From: Meloidogyne chitwoodi
Taxonomy: Eukaryota; Nematoda; Chromadorea; Rhabditida; Meloidogynidae
DNA: 64,000 nt
Direction: 5' to 3'
Assembly: GCA_015183035.1 (NCBI GenBank)
Contig: JACZZP010000012.1
Coordinates: forward strand, 310,001-374,000
Shown here: positions 12,801 to 25,000 of the stretch, piece after piece
Layout of the letters: every line of letters starts with the position of its first letter
Numbering within the stretch: the stretch's first letter is position 1
Notes under the pieces: generated by a model
Seen by the model: the letters and a program-made list of their open reading frames with translations, nothing else
Database searches by the model: none
What the model was told of the DNA's origin: nothing
Made by a program: the position numbers and the translations under genes

Positions 12801-15800
12801 TTAATTAAGGTAATGATGGAGAAATTAAAAAAGGATGTGGTAAATGTCCTGACAATAATATTCCTTGCAAAACGTGCAATACAAATCTTTGTAATACTGA
12901 TTATTTTTTTAATAATGTTCTTTTCTGCAATATTAATGATGATAAATGGACTATATGTAATGATAGATATTGTTATTATAGTTTTTCTGCTAAAGGTAAA
13001 TATTATTTTATTTAGAAAATCAGAATTTAAAATGAACAAAATGCGTAAAAACCAGAATAATTTTAAAACAAAAACACAAATCCTTATTATAGGAAATCAG
13101 AATTTAAAATGAACAAAACGCGTAAAAATCAGAATAATTTAAGAATATAAAAACAAAAACACAAATCAGATTAAATAAAGTACTCAGAAAAACACAGTTT
13201 TTTTTAAGTTTACAGCCTAAAACTTGTTTTTAATTTTATTTTTGATTGTGATCTTAAGTTGTTGATATTCTGGATTTTATATATAATTAATAGGTAGTTT
13301 ATTTTTATTAAAGGAGAAGACAAAAAAATACAAAAAGGATGTGGAGATTGTCTTGACGATGAAATTCCATGTAGAACATGTGAAGAAGATCATTGCAATA
13401 CTGATGATTTTTGGAAAATTTATCATTTTTGTTATGTTACTGAGGGTACTTGGTTTGAATGTAATCTTGAGAGAGAATGTTATTATTCTAAAGGTAAATA
13501 TTATTTTAAATTTAAATAAAATAAATAATTTAAATTAATTTAAAAATTAAGGCATCGATGGAAAAATCGAAAAAGGATGTGGTAAATGTCCTGACAATAA
13601 TATTCCTTGTAAAACATGTGATAAGAAGATATGCAACACTGAGGATTTTTTTAAAAGTCTTCATTTCTGCTATGATAATGTTGGTAATGTGAAAGAATGT
13701 AATGTTGAGAAAGTTTGTTATTATGCTAAAGAAGAGGATAATAAAGGTAAATATTATTCAAATTACTTTACTGGCATTAGTTAAATAAAACAAAAGTTTA
13801 AAATATAAAGAATATTATAATTTAATTTTTAGTTTATCGTGGTTGTGGTGAAAGACCTAAAGAAAATGTTCCATTTGTTTCTTGTAAGCAAAATTTATGC
13901 AATACAAAAGAATTATTTGACAAAACATTGTTTTGTCTAGAAAGAAACACAAACGAATTAAAAACAAGTAAGATGATAAATAAATGCATTAATGAATGTG
14001 GTGTTGCACGAACTTTAATTGGACATTGTTTCTTTTAATTAAAATAAATAAATTAATTTAATTTTAGTAATACAAGGATGTTTTGATTGTAAATTAATTG
14101 ATCCTAAAGAAACACAATGCAAAACATGTAAAACAAATTATTGTAATGAGGAACGCCTTGTTCACAAGCAATGTTTTACCAATGAAAAAGAAATTTGTAA
14201 AACTGAATTCAACACTCCTTGTTATATGATGAGAACTGAAGATAATAAAAGTATGATTTTTTACTAAAATATTATAATTTAAAAAATTTTTCAAGTCGAA
14301 AAAGGCTGTGGAAAATGTAAAAATAAAGCGTGTAAAGAATGTCAAGATAATCGTTGTAATAATAAGAATATTAAATATTATTGTAAAAGTAGTGATGGAA
14401 TTGATGGTGTTAATCAATGTGATACTAATGATTGTTATATTATGAAATTAAATAATAAAGGTTAGTATCCTTTTTGCAACTTTTTCCCGCGGAAAGAAAC
14501 AGACTCGGTAATCATTAGATCTTGGGAAAGATGCTGCTAAAAGGGCAAAATATTCAACTTAAACATTCAAAAACAATTAATAAACGTTTAAAAACCGGAA
14601 AACATTGAATAAACATTTATATACCGAAAAGACATTGTAAAAACATAAACCGGAAAACATTGTAAAAACATTTATAAACCGGAAAACATTGTACAAACAT
14701 TTATAAACCGGAAAACATGTAAAAACATTATAAACCGGAAAACATTGTAAAAACATTTATAAACCGGAAAAACATTGTAAAAACATTTATGAATCGGAAA
14801 ACATTGAATACCGGACACTTTTATTAAGCTATCAAAAAATTTATTTTTAGATAAATATCACTATAACTGTGGCAAATGTCCAAACAAAACATCTGATTCT
14901 ACTAAAATACCAAAAGAATTTGATATTAATAAAGTTTTATGTGCAGAATGCAATAATACTTTCTGCAATACTGAACAGTTTTTTAAAGAACAGAGTTTTT
15001 GTTTAATAAAATCAGCCAACAATTCAAAAACAACAAAAGGAACAAGAGTTTGTAAAGAAAACAAATGTTTTGTTTACAGAAACATTACAACTGGGAATGG
15101 TAAAGAAATTGAATAAATAATTATATTTATATTTTTTAAGTAACACAAGGCTGTGGAAATTGTCCAACAAAAATGGGTAAAAATGAATGTTTTGCTTGTT
15201 CAGAGAATTATTGCAATGAAGAAAATAAAATTGACAAACATTGTTGGGTAAATGAAAAACAAATTTGTAAAACACCAATTAACGCTCCTTGTTATACATG
15301 GAGAGCATCAAAAAATGAAGGTTTTAAAATATAAAAAAATATTTTTTAATAATTTTATTAAATTTAAAGTTAGTAGAGGATGTGGAAATTGTCCTTTTGT
15401 TAATTGCAAAGAATGTAAAGGACATCGTTGTAATGATAAAGAACCTCCTTATTATTGTATTGGATTTAATGGTAATTTTAACGAATGTAAAGAAAAAGAT
15501 TGTTATATTGCTAAAATTGAACTAAAAGATGGAGGTAATTTTTAAATTAAATTAAAACGTCAAATCTTAACTATTTTTATTAACATTTTCTGATAATAAA
15601 ATAGAACAATTTCATTATGATTGTGGAAAATGTCCTTCAGTTGTTTTAAATATATTATCAAATAAAATAAATATGAGTAATGTACAATGTGTTGACTGTA
15701 ATGATAAACCAACTTGTAACTCAGATCCATTTTTTAAACGTCAATTATTTTGTTGGGAAAAAAATGCTAAAAATTCGAATCCAATTAAAGAAAAGAGAAT

Positions 15801-16425
15801 TTGTGAACAGGGAAAATGCTTTATTGGAGTAGATAAAAAAGAAATTGGTAAATTTATAAGATTTTTTTCAAGTTCAAATATTTTAGTTCAAGGATGTGGT
15901 AAATGTTCAGAATATAAAAATTTAAATAAATGTAATGAATGTTCATCTCCACTCTGTAATGATGAAACTAAACTTCCACCAACAAGAATGTGTTACCATT
16001 TAAATGCCAACTTTCAACCATTCAAAGTTAAAAATAAAACATGTCATCATGCAATTGATAATTGTTATATTGCAACAGATATTTTTATGAGAGGTAAGAA
16101 AATTAAAATTTTTATTTAATTTTAAGCTGAACAAAACTGTGGAGACTGCCCCTCAAAATATAAAGATTGTAAAACATGTAAAACAAACTTTTGTAATAAT
16201 TCAACTTTAATTCATATACCAACAACAACAAAAACAACAATTACAACAGATACTTCTACTACAATTACAACAACAATAAAAACATTTAAAACAACAACAA
16301 AGAAAAGTTTAACAACAACAAAACATTCATTCACTAAAACATCATCTGCTAATATTAATAAATTTAATAGAAACATTATAATAATTTTAATTGTTTTGAC
16401 AATTATTTTTGGTTGTGTATTATAA
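6820..16425 (+). CDS. Gene A: secreted, multi-module 8-Cys protein with Thr-rich stalk and C-terminal anchor
   Basis: Starts with a signal-peptide exon (6820-6861, MNMLIILTILLSFV; an upstream ATG present in paralogs B and C is mutated to ATA here). About 20 small, mostly phase-1 exons follow, nearly all carrying one Cys module: GCGxCP, then CxTC, then xCN, about ten residues, FCY, a spacer, C, and CYxAK. A repeated four-exon block (YGCGECPKNK; CQPGIKxCFLSID; GGCGECPxNK with CDSEKCN; CYAKFM with WFRxYNNS) recurs near 7530-8760, 9200-9850, 10400-11470 and 12020-12530. Single modules continue from 12583 to 16125. The end (16200-16422) is a Thr-rich stalk followed by about 18 hydrophobic residues (IIIILIVLTIIFGCVL) and TAA, fitting a GPI signal or membrane anchor. 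I do not recognise the family. The central CN motif recalls Ly-6 proteins, but the spacing differs. It could be two adjacent genes; no second signal exon was seen. Confidence 0.7.
7030..7180. repeat. MITE family M1 fragment in intron 1 of gene A
   Basis: Carries the family hallmarks: a run of C then TATGGTTTTTCGATTTTC, a tract like CTGTATTTCGGTTCATAG, and the inverted pair CATTCGACTCA / TGAGTCGAATG. It lies between the signal-peptide exon and the next exon. The same core occurs elsewhere in the window in both orientations. Confidence 0.7.
7870..8385. repeat. MITE family M1, near-complete inverted copy in gene A intron
   Basis: Two inverted arms: ACCATAGGGGGGAGTAAGCTC near 7902-7924 and its counterpart near 8223-8260. 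They enclose a spacer with GCAGCCACGGTAATCAC and the 'TTGGACCTATTGGGAGTG' stretch that recurs at 25090 and 34085. It sits in the intron between two Cys-module exons of gene A, so it is probably removed by splicing. Confidence 0.75.
8826..8993. repeat. Long imperfect hairpin (MITE-like) in gene A intron
   Basis: Left arm begins GGGCAGTGAAGAAACA and contains ACTTGCAAGAAAATAC. The right arm is its near-perfect reverse complement, ending TTTCTTCACTGCCCA. Arms of about 60-70 bp enclose further CATGTATTTTTGTATTTT-type inverted sequence, so the transcript could form a long stem. No coding capacity; the 70-codon frame across it is a by-product. Confidence 0.8.
11515..11645. repeat. CGGGAATTCCCG-type degenerate palindromic repeat
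   Basis: Dense overlapping copies of CGGGAATTCCCG and GGGAATGCGAAATT in direct and inverted order, in an otherwise AT-rich intron of gene A. Related GC-richer blocks occur at 22800-22890 and 37497-37775. Probably a dispersed non-coding repeat. Confidence 0.65.
11790..11880. repeat. Imperfect palindrome (MITE-like) in gene A intron
   Basis: ACATAAAATCACAAAAAAAA is mirrored by TTTTTTTTGTGATTTTATGT around a short AT-rich centre, giving arms of roughly 25-35 bp. It lies directly upstream of the perfect palindrome at 11904. Confidence 0.7.
11904..11978. repeat. Perfect palindrome, 37-bp arms with 1-bp centre
   Basis: Bases 11904-11940 (begin GGGCCTATTCC, end GCATTCTGT) are exactly the reverse complement of 11942-11978, with a single C at 11941 between them. 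No mismatch was found on base-by-base comparison. It lies in an intron of gene A, 40 bp before the acceptor of the next Cys-module exon. Confidence 0.95.
14540..14812. repeat. Intronic minisatellite, about 29-bp unit with AAACCGG
   Basis: About nine head-to-tail copies of a unit like ATTTATAAACCGGAAAACAT with an AT-rich remainder. It fills the intron between the CYIMKLNNK exon and the exon beginning DKYHYNCGKCP. The same intron of gene B holds a longer array (19420-19790); gene C lacks it at that intron (33540-33740). Confidence 0.85.
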
Positions 16426-16430
16426 GAAGA
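14830..16430 (+). repeat. Recently duplicated 3' block shared with 19797-21400
   Basis: The last six exons of gene A, with introns and stalk, are nearly identical to the last six exons of gene B. Long stretches differ by only a few bases, including introns. Upstream exons of A and B are clearly more diverged. This fits recent segmental duplication or gene conversion limited to the 3' half. Confidence 0.85.
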
Positions 16431-16787
16431 GGAAGAAATTTATTTATTAAAATAATATTTTTATTTAATTATTTATAATTTTTATTTTTTTTTAATTTTC
16501 CTTTATTTTTAACATTTAAAAAAATTTTCATTTGTTATCATTTAAATTTAATCATAAATTAAATTACATAAAATTAACATTATTATTTATTTGTAATAAA
16601 TTAGTCATCATTTAATCTCTTTATGCCTACATATTTGTTTTTCATCTAAATGTTTTTTCATTTTTTTAGTTAATATTTTTTTAGCTTTTTTTTTCGATTT
16701 TGCATGTTCTTCAATCTAATTTTATTTTATTTTTTTTTATAATAATTAAAAAAATTTTTTTTAATTAATTTAATAATTATTAAATAA
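16426..16787. other. Short intergenic spacer A-B
   Basis: About 360 bp, AT-rich, holding the 3' UTR/poly(A) region of A and the promoter of B. Nothing else recognised. Confidence 0.6.
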
Positions 16788-19700
16788 ATGAAAATATTTT
16801 TAATGAATCTTTTATTTGTTTTGACAATTTTGCTTTCTTTTTTGGTAAATTAAAAAAATTTTTTAAATTAGTTTTAAATATAATAAGGGTTTTTTATGAA
16901 GGAGATCGTAATAATATTTTTAAATTATTTTTATAAATTATTACAGAAGTATTCAACGCCAGTAATAAATTGTCTAAAATTTGAATTGTCTAAAGTAATC
17001 GAAAACAATCAGGTTAGATTTTATGGTTTTCTTTAGTATATAGGATCCGACCTCAAAACCTGTAATACATACCATTGCATTCCTCTCGTCGAGTTGAGCA
17101 CGAATATACAAGAATTTCTTTCCGGTAGCGAATATTCGCCGAGATACAGATCACTGAAACTCACAAAACCATAGGGGGGACCAAGCTCCTCTAAGTGATT
17201 ACAGCGACTGCTCTTAAATTATTTTAGCTGAATTAATTATTTTGTTGTAATTTTAGGCTGAGTCGAAAGAACTAGGTATAATACTCATATTTTCATTTTT
17301 TACCTTAAACTGAGCTTGGTCGCTCCTATGGTTTTTCGAGTTTCAGGGACCTGTATCTCTGCGAGTATTTGTCTCCGGCAAGAAATTTTTATATATTCGA
17401 ACTCAGCTCGATAAGAGGAATGCAATGGTACGTATTACATGTTTCGATATTGGATTCTATTTACCACTATTATTTAATATTATGACACCGCACTGAATTT
17501 TGTATTTATAAGACTTTTGAGTTTTGTACTCCTGATGATAATTTTTGCTCTGCGAAGAAAGTGGATGTGAACATTTTATTGAACAAAGTTTCATGGATGA
17601 AGAAATCAATTTCTTTGATACAAAATTTACAAAATCGTAATTCTATTTTTTATATCTTAAATATTAATAAAAAAAAATTGGGGTGCATTCCTACCAAATT
17701 TTACTATCACAAAATTGAAATACAAGATCGATATTGAAAATTAATAAAGATATAACTAAAACTAAATCTTTTAAAAATTTAGTGGACTATGGTTGTGGTA
17801 AATGCAAAGAATCAACTGATTGTTTTGAAAAAAAATATAATTTAGAGGAAAATGTAAATTATCCTTCTTTCGTTAAAAAAAATTATTTCAATTGTTTTCT
17901 TTTATACGGTAAAATAAAATTAACAACAGAAATTAAAATATTATTTGTTTTATAGATACTGAAGATCAAGATATTGACCATCAACCAAGAGAAATATGCC
18001 GACAAGATATTAAAACATGTTATTTATCAATTGATTATGATAAAGGTTATTTTTTATTTATTTTTAAATTTAAAATTAAATTTAAATTAGATTTAAATAA
18101 CCCAGAATTCTATAAAGGTGGTTGTGGTGAATGTCCAGAAAATAAGTTATGTATTACTTGCAATGAATTAGGATGTAATAATGATTTAAATAAAATTAAA
18201 AATTCAGTATTTTGCTATGAAAGAAAAGATGATGATAAACAAAATAAAGGAAGAGATGTTTGTACAGCAAATAAATGTTTTATATCTGTTGATTTTAATT
18301 TTAATAAAGGTAAATAAATTTAATAAAATTATATAATTTTTATGAAATTTGTTTTTCCTTTCTAAACATAAAAATAACTAAATATTTTTTAAAATTAGGT
18401 ATAGTATTAACTGAAAATTAAGATGATAAAGAGAAAACACAACAAGGATGTGGTGATTGTCCTCCCAATAAAATTCCATGTAAAACATGTACTACGAAGT
18501 TCTGCAACTCTGAGGATTTTTTTAAAAGTCTTCATTTCTGCTATGATAATGATGGTAATGTTAAAGAATGTAATGTTGATAAATCTTGTTATTATGCTAA
18601 GGGAGAAGATAATAAAGGTAAATATTTTTAAAGTTATCCAATTAAATAAATAAGAACAATATCTAAATAAAAAAATATTATAATTTAATTTTTAGTTTAT
18701 CGTGGATGTGGTACAAAACCTAAAGAAACAAATGTTCCATTTGTTTCTTGTAAGCAAAATTTATGTAATACAAAAGAATTATTTGATAAAACATTGTTTT
18801 GCTTAGAAAGAAACCAATTTGAAATAAAAACAAAAAAGATGATAAATAAATGCAATAAAGAATGTGCTGTTTTACGAATTCCATCAAATGGATATTGTTT
18901 GTTTTAATTTAAAAAATATATATAAATCGGTTTAATTATAGTAATACAAGGATGTTTTGGATGTCAATCATATGTTTCTTCAATACAATGCAAAACATGT
19001 AAATCAAATTATTGTAATGATGAAAAACTTGTTCATAAACAATGTTTTAATAACAAAGGGATATGTGAAACATCATTCAATGCTTCATGTTATATGATGA
19101 GAAATTTAGATAATAAAAGTATGATTTTGTTATAAAAATATAATTAAAAAAAATTTTAAGTTGAAAAAGGTTGTGGAGAATGTAAAACTAAAGCATGTAA
19201 AGAATGTTCAGAAAATCGTTGCAATAATTGGGAAAATATTAAATATTATTGTAAAAGTAGTGATGGAATTAATGATATTAATCAATGTGATACTCCTGAT
19301 TGTTATATTATGAAATTAGATAATAAAGGTTAGTATTATTTTTGAAACTTTTTTCCGCTATTTGATTGAGAACAGTCTCGGTAATAACTAGCTGGGAAAA
19401 ATATGCTGCTAAATAGCAACATATATTCAATCTAAACATTTAAAAACATTGAATAAAAATTTATAAACCGGAAAAACTTGAATAAACATTTATAAACCGG
19501 AAAACATTGTACAAACATTTATAAACCGGAAAAACTTGAATAAACATTTATAAACCGGAAAAACATTGAATAAACATTATAGACCGGAAAAACGAATAAA
19601 CATTTAAAAACCGGAAAAACTTTGAATAAACATTTATAAACCGGAAAACTTTGAATAAACATTTATAAACCGGAAAACTTTGAATATAAACCGGAAAACA

Positions 19701-21396
19701 TTGAATAAACATTTATAAACCGGAAAACTTTGAATAAATATTTATAAACCGGAAAAACTGAATAAATATTTATAAACCGGAAACTTTTATTAGCTAACAA
19801 AAATGTTTATTTTCAGATAAATATCACTATAACTGTGGCAAATGTCCAAACAAAACATCTGATTCTACTAAAATACAAAAAGAATTTGATATTAATAAAG
19901 TTTTATGTGCAGAATGCAATAATGGTCCATTTTGCAATACTGAAAAGTTTTTTAAAGAACAAACGTTTTGTTTAATAAAATCAGCCAACAATTCAAAAAC
20001 AACAAAAGGAACAAGAGTTTGTAAAGAAAACAAATGTTTTGTTTACAGAAACATTACAACTGGGAATGGTAAAGAAATTGAATAAATAATTATATTTATA
20101 TTTTTTAAGTAACACAAGGCTGTGGAAATTGTCCAACAAAAATGGGTAAAAATGAATGTTTTGCTTTTTCAGAGAATTATTGCAATGAAGAAAATAAAAT
20201 TGACAAACATTGTTGGGTAAATGAAAAACAAATTTGTAAAACACCAATTAACGCTCCTTGTTATACATGGAGAGCATCAAAAAATGAAGGTTTTAAAATA
20301 TAAAAAAATATTTTTTAATAATTTTATTAAATTTAAAGTTAGTAGAGGATGTGGAAATTGTCCTTTTGTTAATTGTAAAGAATGTAAAGGACATCGTTGT
20401 AATGATAAAGAACCTCCTTATTATTGTATTGGATTTAATGGTAATTTTAACGAATGTAAAGAAAAAGATTGTTATATTGCTAAAATTGAACTAAAAGATG
20501 GAGGTAATTTTTAAATTAAATTAAAACGTCAAATCTTAACTATTTTTATTAAAATTTTTAGATAATAAAATAGATCAATTTCAATATGATTGTGGAAAAT
20601 GTCCTAAAGGTGTTTTAAATATATTATCAAATAAAATAAATATGAGTAATGTACAATGTGCTGATTGTAATGATAAACCAACTTGTAACTCAGATCCATT
20701 TTTTATACGTCAATTATTTTGTTGGGAAAAAAATGCTAAAAATTCGAATCCAACTAAAGGAAAGAGAATTTGTGAGAAGGGAATATGCTTTATCGGAGTT
20801 GATAAAAAAGAAATGGGTAAAATAAATTAGAAAAACCCTTCTTTAATTCTTATATTTAGGTCTTGTTCAAGGATGTGGTAAATGTTCAGAATATGAAAAT
20901 TTAGCTAAATGTAATGAATGTTCTTCTCCACTCTGTAATGATGAAACTAAACTTTCACCACCAAGAATGTGTTACCATTTAAATTCCAATTTTGAACCTT
21001 TTGAGGTTAAAAATAAAACATGTCAACATTTAATTGATAATTGTTATATTGCAAGGGACATATTTATGAAAGGTAAAAAATTAAACTTTATTTATTTAAT
21101 TTTAAGCTGAACAAAACTGTGGAGACTGTCCCTCAAATTATGAAAATTGTAAAACATGTAAAACAAACTTTTGTAATAATTCAACTTTAATTCCTATACC
21201 AACAACAACTAAAACAACAATTACAATTACAACAGATACTTCTACTACAACAACATTTAAAACAACAACAAAGGAAAGTTTAGCAACAACAAAACATTCT
21301 TCTACTAAAACATCATCTGCTAATTTTAATAAATTTAATACAAACATTATAATAATTTTAATTGTTTTAACAATTATTTTTGGTTGTGTTTTATAA
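16788..21396 (+). CDS. Gene B: secreted 8-Cys multi-module protein, paralog of A
   Basis: Signal-peptide exon 16788-16844 (MKIFLMNLLFVLTILLSFL, GT donor). Later exons: about 16948-17012, a diverged Cys exon near 17550-17640, then modules near 17734, 17957, 18091 (GGCGECPENK), 18420 (QQGCGDCPPNK), 18696 (VYRGCGTKP), 18943, 19160, 19817, 20110, 20340, 20560, 20862 and 21108. The C-terminus repeats A's plan: Thr-rich stalk (TTTKTTITITTDTS), then a hydrophobic tail ending FGCVL and TAA. It has fewer modules than A because the four-exon block is present once, not four times. Oddity: at about 20155-20175 the module reads CFAFSENYCN where A has CFACSENYCN, so one core Cys is lost. Function unknown; expected at the cell surface or secreted. 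Confidence 0.75.
17040..17445. repeat. MITE family M1 copy in gene B intron
   Basis: Inverted arms CATTGCATTCCTCTCGTCGA (about 17092) and TCGATAAGAGGAATGCAATG (about 17409) enclose two facing copies of the ACCATAGGGG / CTCCTATGGTTTTTCGAG core and a GTGATTACAGCGACTGC segment. Arms and interior match the copy at 40540-40865. Confidence 0.8.
19420..19790. repeat. Intronic minisatellite of gene B, AAACCGG unit
   Basis: At least a dozen copies of a 24-30 bp unit containing ATTTATAAACCGGAAAA, at the same intron position as the array in gene A. Copies differ by small indels and by TTGTA/TTGAATA variants, so A and B arrays have expanded separately. Confidence 0.85.
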
Positions 21397-22028
21397 GAAG
21401 GGGAAGAAATTTATTTATTAAATTATATTTTTTTAATTTTTAATTCATTGGAAAAATTGATAAGATTTATATAATTTTATTTATTTATTTTGTACTTGTA
21501 TTTTAAAATTAATAATAAATATATTTATTTATGTTTATAATGAAAGGAACAGTTTTTTTATAAAAACATTGAAAAATAGGAAAAACTTTTAATAAACATT
21601 GAAAACAATCAAAAACATTTAAAAAAGACAAAAACATTGTAAAATATTCTAAAACATTCAAAACAAATTAAAACATAATCAAAAACACAAACAAGCAAAA
21701 AATAATGAATCATAAATTATATATAAATTATTTAAAAATAAAATTTTTATTTTTTATCAAATTAGCAATCTATTATAATTTATTAAATTTTAGTTGTTTA
21801 ACTTTAGCTATATAATAGTTTACTATTTTTAAAATTTATTCAAATGATCGTTTTAATTTTTAAATTAATTTTCCAATGAATCATTAATTTAATATTTTTT
21901 AATTATTTTTATATTTAATAAATTTATTATTAAACTTATGCTTATAGAATTCATTTTACTTTTTTAATTATAATTTATTTAATTATTAAATATTAATTTT
22001 TAATTTAATATTTTTTAGAAAATTAAAA
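21397..22028. other. Spacer B-D with galectin-gene promoter
   Basis: AT-rich, with a loose run of AAAACATT / AATCAAAAACA units at 21555-21700. Ends with the presumed promoter of D, including AATGAATCATTAA near 21877, which also occurs upstream of E (about 34620). No ORF or RNA gene recognised. Confidence 0.55.
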
Positions 22029-25000
22029 ATGATTGCACTACTATATTTAAATAATATTTTCTTTATTTTACTGCTCTTCCTTAAGTTAGTTGTTTCTGAG
22101 GAGAAACAAGAGGATACTGTATAGTATGAATTTAAATATTTTATATTCTATTTAAAGTTTATTTGTTTTTTAGTGTTCATCTGACCGATGGTGTCAAAAC
22201 ACATAATCCAATTTCTTACATAAACATGGATCAGTGTATGCTTCGCCCTGGACAACAAAATATTGGATCTTATGGTCTAATCTTTAAGAAACGACTCAAT
22301 TTCCTTTGCGATGAGTAACTTAATTTAAATATATTTTAATTAATTAAATTATTTTTAGACTATTAATTTGTTATCCAAGTCAATTGGTAGCAAATAACAC
22401 ACTAAATGGTATTATTCCAACATTACCTTATCGACTTCCCGAATCCGTAAAAGTGAGTTTAAAAATATTTAAGATAGGGCGATGAACTGGCTTGTAAATA
22501 TAATGGTTCTGAACTGGCCATTGAGTCAAAGCAATATTTTTTTATTTATTTTTAAAGAATAATATCACCACCCTTTGTGAAGAAAAACGTCATGAATTTT
22601 GTGAAAATCCTAAAAATAAACATTTGTGTTCAACTGGAAAGCCGGCTTCTTCAATTTGGCATGGAATTATGCTTAAAACTGAATATAACAATGTAAATTT
22701 CTCTACAAGGATTTCACTGTCTATTGCTAAGATGAGGTTTGTAGTTTAGATATACACCCCATTTATTTGCAAGAAAATATTTTACACTAGAGAACAGAAC
22801 GGGATTCGGTCCCACTTCCCGGAATTTTTGGAGGCACTGGGATCAAATCGGGAGCGGGAATTCGATCATTTTCCCGTTTTCGGGTCCTAGTTTTTTGTTT
22901 TTTTCAAAATTACGTTCTTAATTTTGCAACCAAAAATAATTTTAAAATAAAATATTTTCTTGCGAATAAATGGGATGTGTATCTTAAAACAAGTTGAGTA
23001 TATTCTTTTTAAAACATTTTTTATTTTTAGTTTCATATTAAAAAATGTTTCAAGTTTTAACATTGAATTTGGTCGAAAAGAGGATATTTTTACACATGTT
23101 TATGAAACAAACATGACTAAATGTTTGTAATTGTAAAACATATAAAAGTTGTAATTTCTTAAAACTATTTTAGCAAAACTTGTAAAAAGGGAATTGTACT
23201 TTAGAAAAGATTACAAACGTCGTAACGAGTATTTTTCTAAAATAAATATTGGTGCATATTTACACAAATTTGTTGGTTTATGGACTCTAGGAATGGATAT
23301 ATTACCAATAAGAGCTCAACAATCATTGAATTTATTTGTATATAAGGGATGTGGATGTCCAATGCATGTTTGGGTAAATTAATATTTATTTATTTTATTG
23401 AAATTTAATTTTAGTTCAAAACCCCATTAACTCTGGACATTTCATTGCCTAACATCACAGCGGAAATTAATAAAACTAAAATAATCAAAGATAAAGATTG
23501 TCCAAAGAGATATACTAATTCACCTTTTGTCGCATTGGGCAGCATTACAAACGAAGAAAAAATAGTAAACTTTACATTAATGACTGGATATGAAGTAAAC
23601 GAAGGAATGTCGAGTCAAATTACTTTATTTGATGACAAAAAATCTTCTATTTTTGCAATTGTGTTTAATCGTAATATAATCTACTCTTATCCTAAGGTTA
23701 AATTTAATTCTTTTTATTTATTAAAATTATTTTTTAAAATATTTTAGTCTTCTACCCACAATTTGACCTATAACTTTATGACTTCTGGGGCAATGATAGA
23801 CGTAACTATTCGCTTAAATAAATATTATGTTTGGGTATTAATTGGTATTGAAAATTTTACTTTTAAATATTGGCCAAATAATTGGTGGGAAGGACCTCTT
23901 TTGGACAATTCTGAAATTTATTTGAACATTTTTGGAGATTTCCTTAGAATTACTCCTTTTCATATTGGAGAACTTAATGAAAAGGATATCAAAGAGGTAA
24001 AGAAATGATGGAATTTGTGTAGCTTAGATACTCATTTATTCGCAAGAAAATATTTTACACCCAAAAATGACTTGAAAATAAAAAATTTTATCTTGCAAAT
24101 AAATGGGGTGTATATACCTAAAAATTAAAAAATAATAAAGTAAGACATTTCATGTTTTCGGCACCGAACAGTCCTACTTCTAATTCTTACTTCTTCAATT
24201 ACAAAATTTATTTTTTTAGATAGGTAAAGATTACAATCATTACATTGTAATGCCTCATTCTTTCGAAATTGATGAACCTTCTATTAAATCAATTTCTTTT
24301 AAATTTTATTGCATGATTAATGAAAATGCAACAAATTTTTACATAAGATTGTTGTATGGGGAACGTGAAGAAAATGATTATAGTAATTTTATTTTAATTT
24401 AACAAAATTAAAAATAAATATTCTAGTTGGAACTACTACATTTGGCTTAAATGTTAATTTAAATGAAAATAAAATTACAATTTACTCAAAATCAAAATCG
24501 GTAGACTAATTCTTATCTTATGAAACCTTTCTAGTTTAAGTGTCATTTATAAGTTTCTACTTTGATTTAAAATTTTAGTTGAATGAAACGATAAATATGA
24601 CTTTATCAAATACTATATTTAATGAAGGAAAGCCATTTGAGTGCGAGATAAGAGCAGAATTGGATGGCGAATATGCCGATCGATCATTAAATGTATATTT
24701 ATTTGTAAATAATGCAAGTCAATTTGATTGCTTTCATACTCCTCTGCCTGCATGGATGATTAATAGAATTTCGGTAGGACAAAAAATCTAAAAAATTTTT
24801 TTTTGGAACAACTAGCGCCTGTGTTAAAGTGATACCATTCGATTTGTCTCAACGAGCTGAGTCGAATGGTACCACTCTCATGTCTCAACACTGACTATGA
24901 GCCGAGATACAGGTGGCCGAAAATCGAAAAACCATAGAGGGGATACGTTCATTTTAAGTGATTACCGCGGCTGCACTTAAAGTTCTTCACTGAATTAAAT

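Noticed and set aside
14540..14812. Regular repeats with spacers, CRISPR-like at first sight
   Set aside because: Units are contiguous with AT-rich slippage variants, lie in an intron of a eukaryotic gene, and there are no cas genes. A minisatellite.
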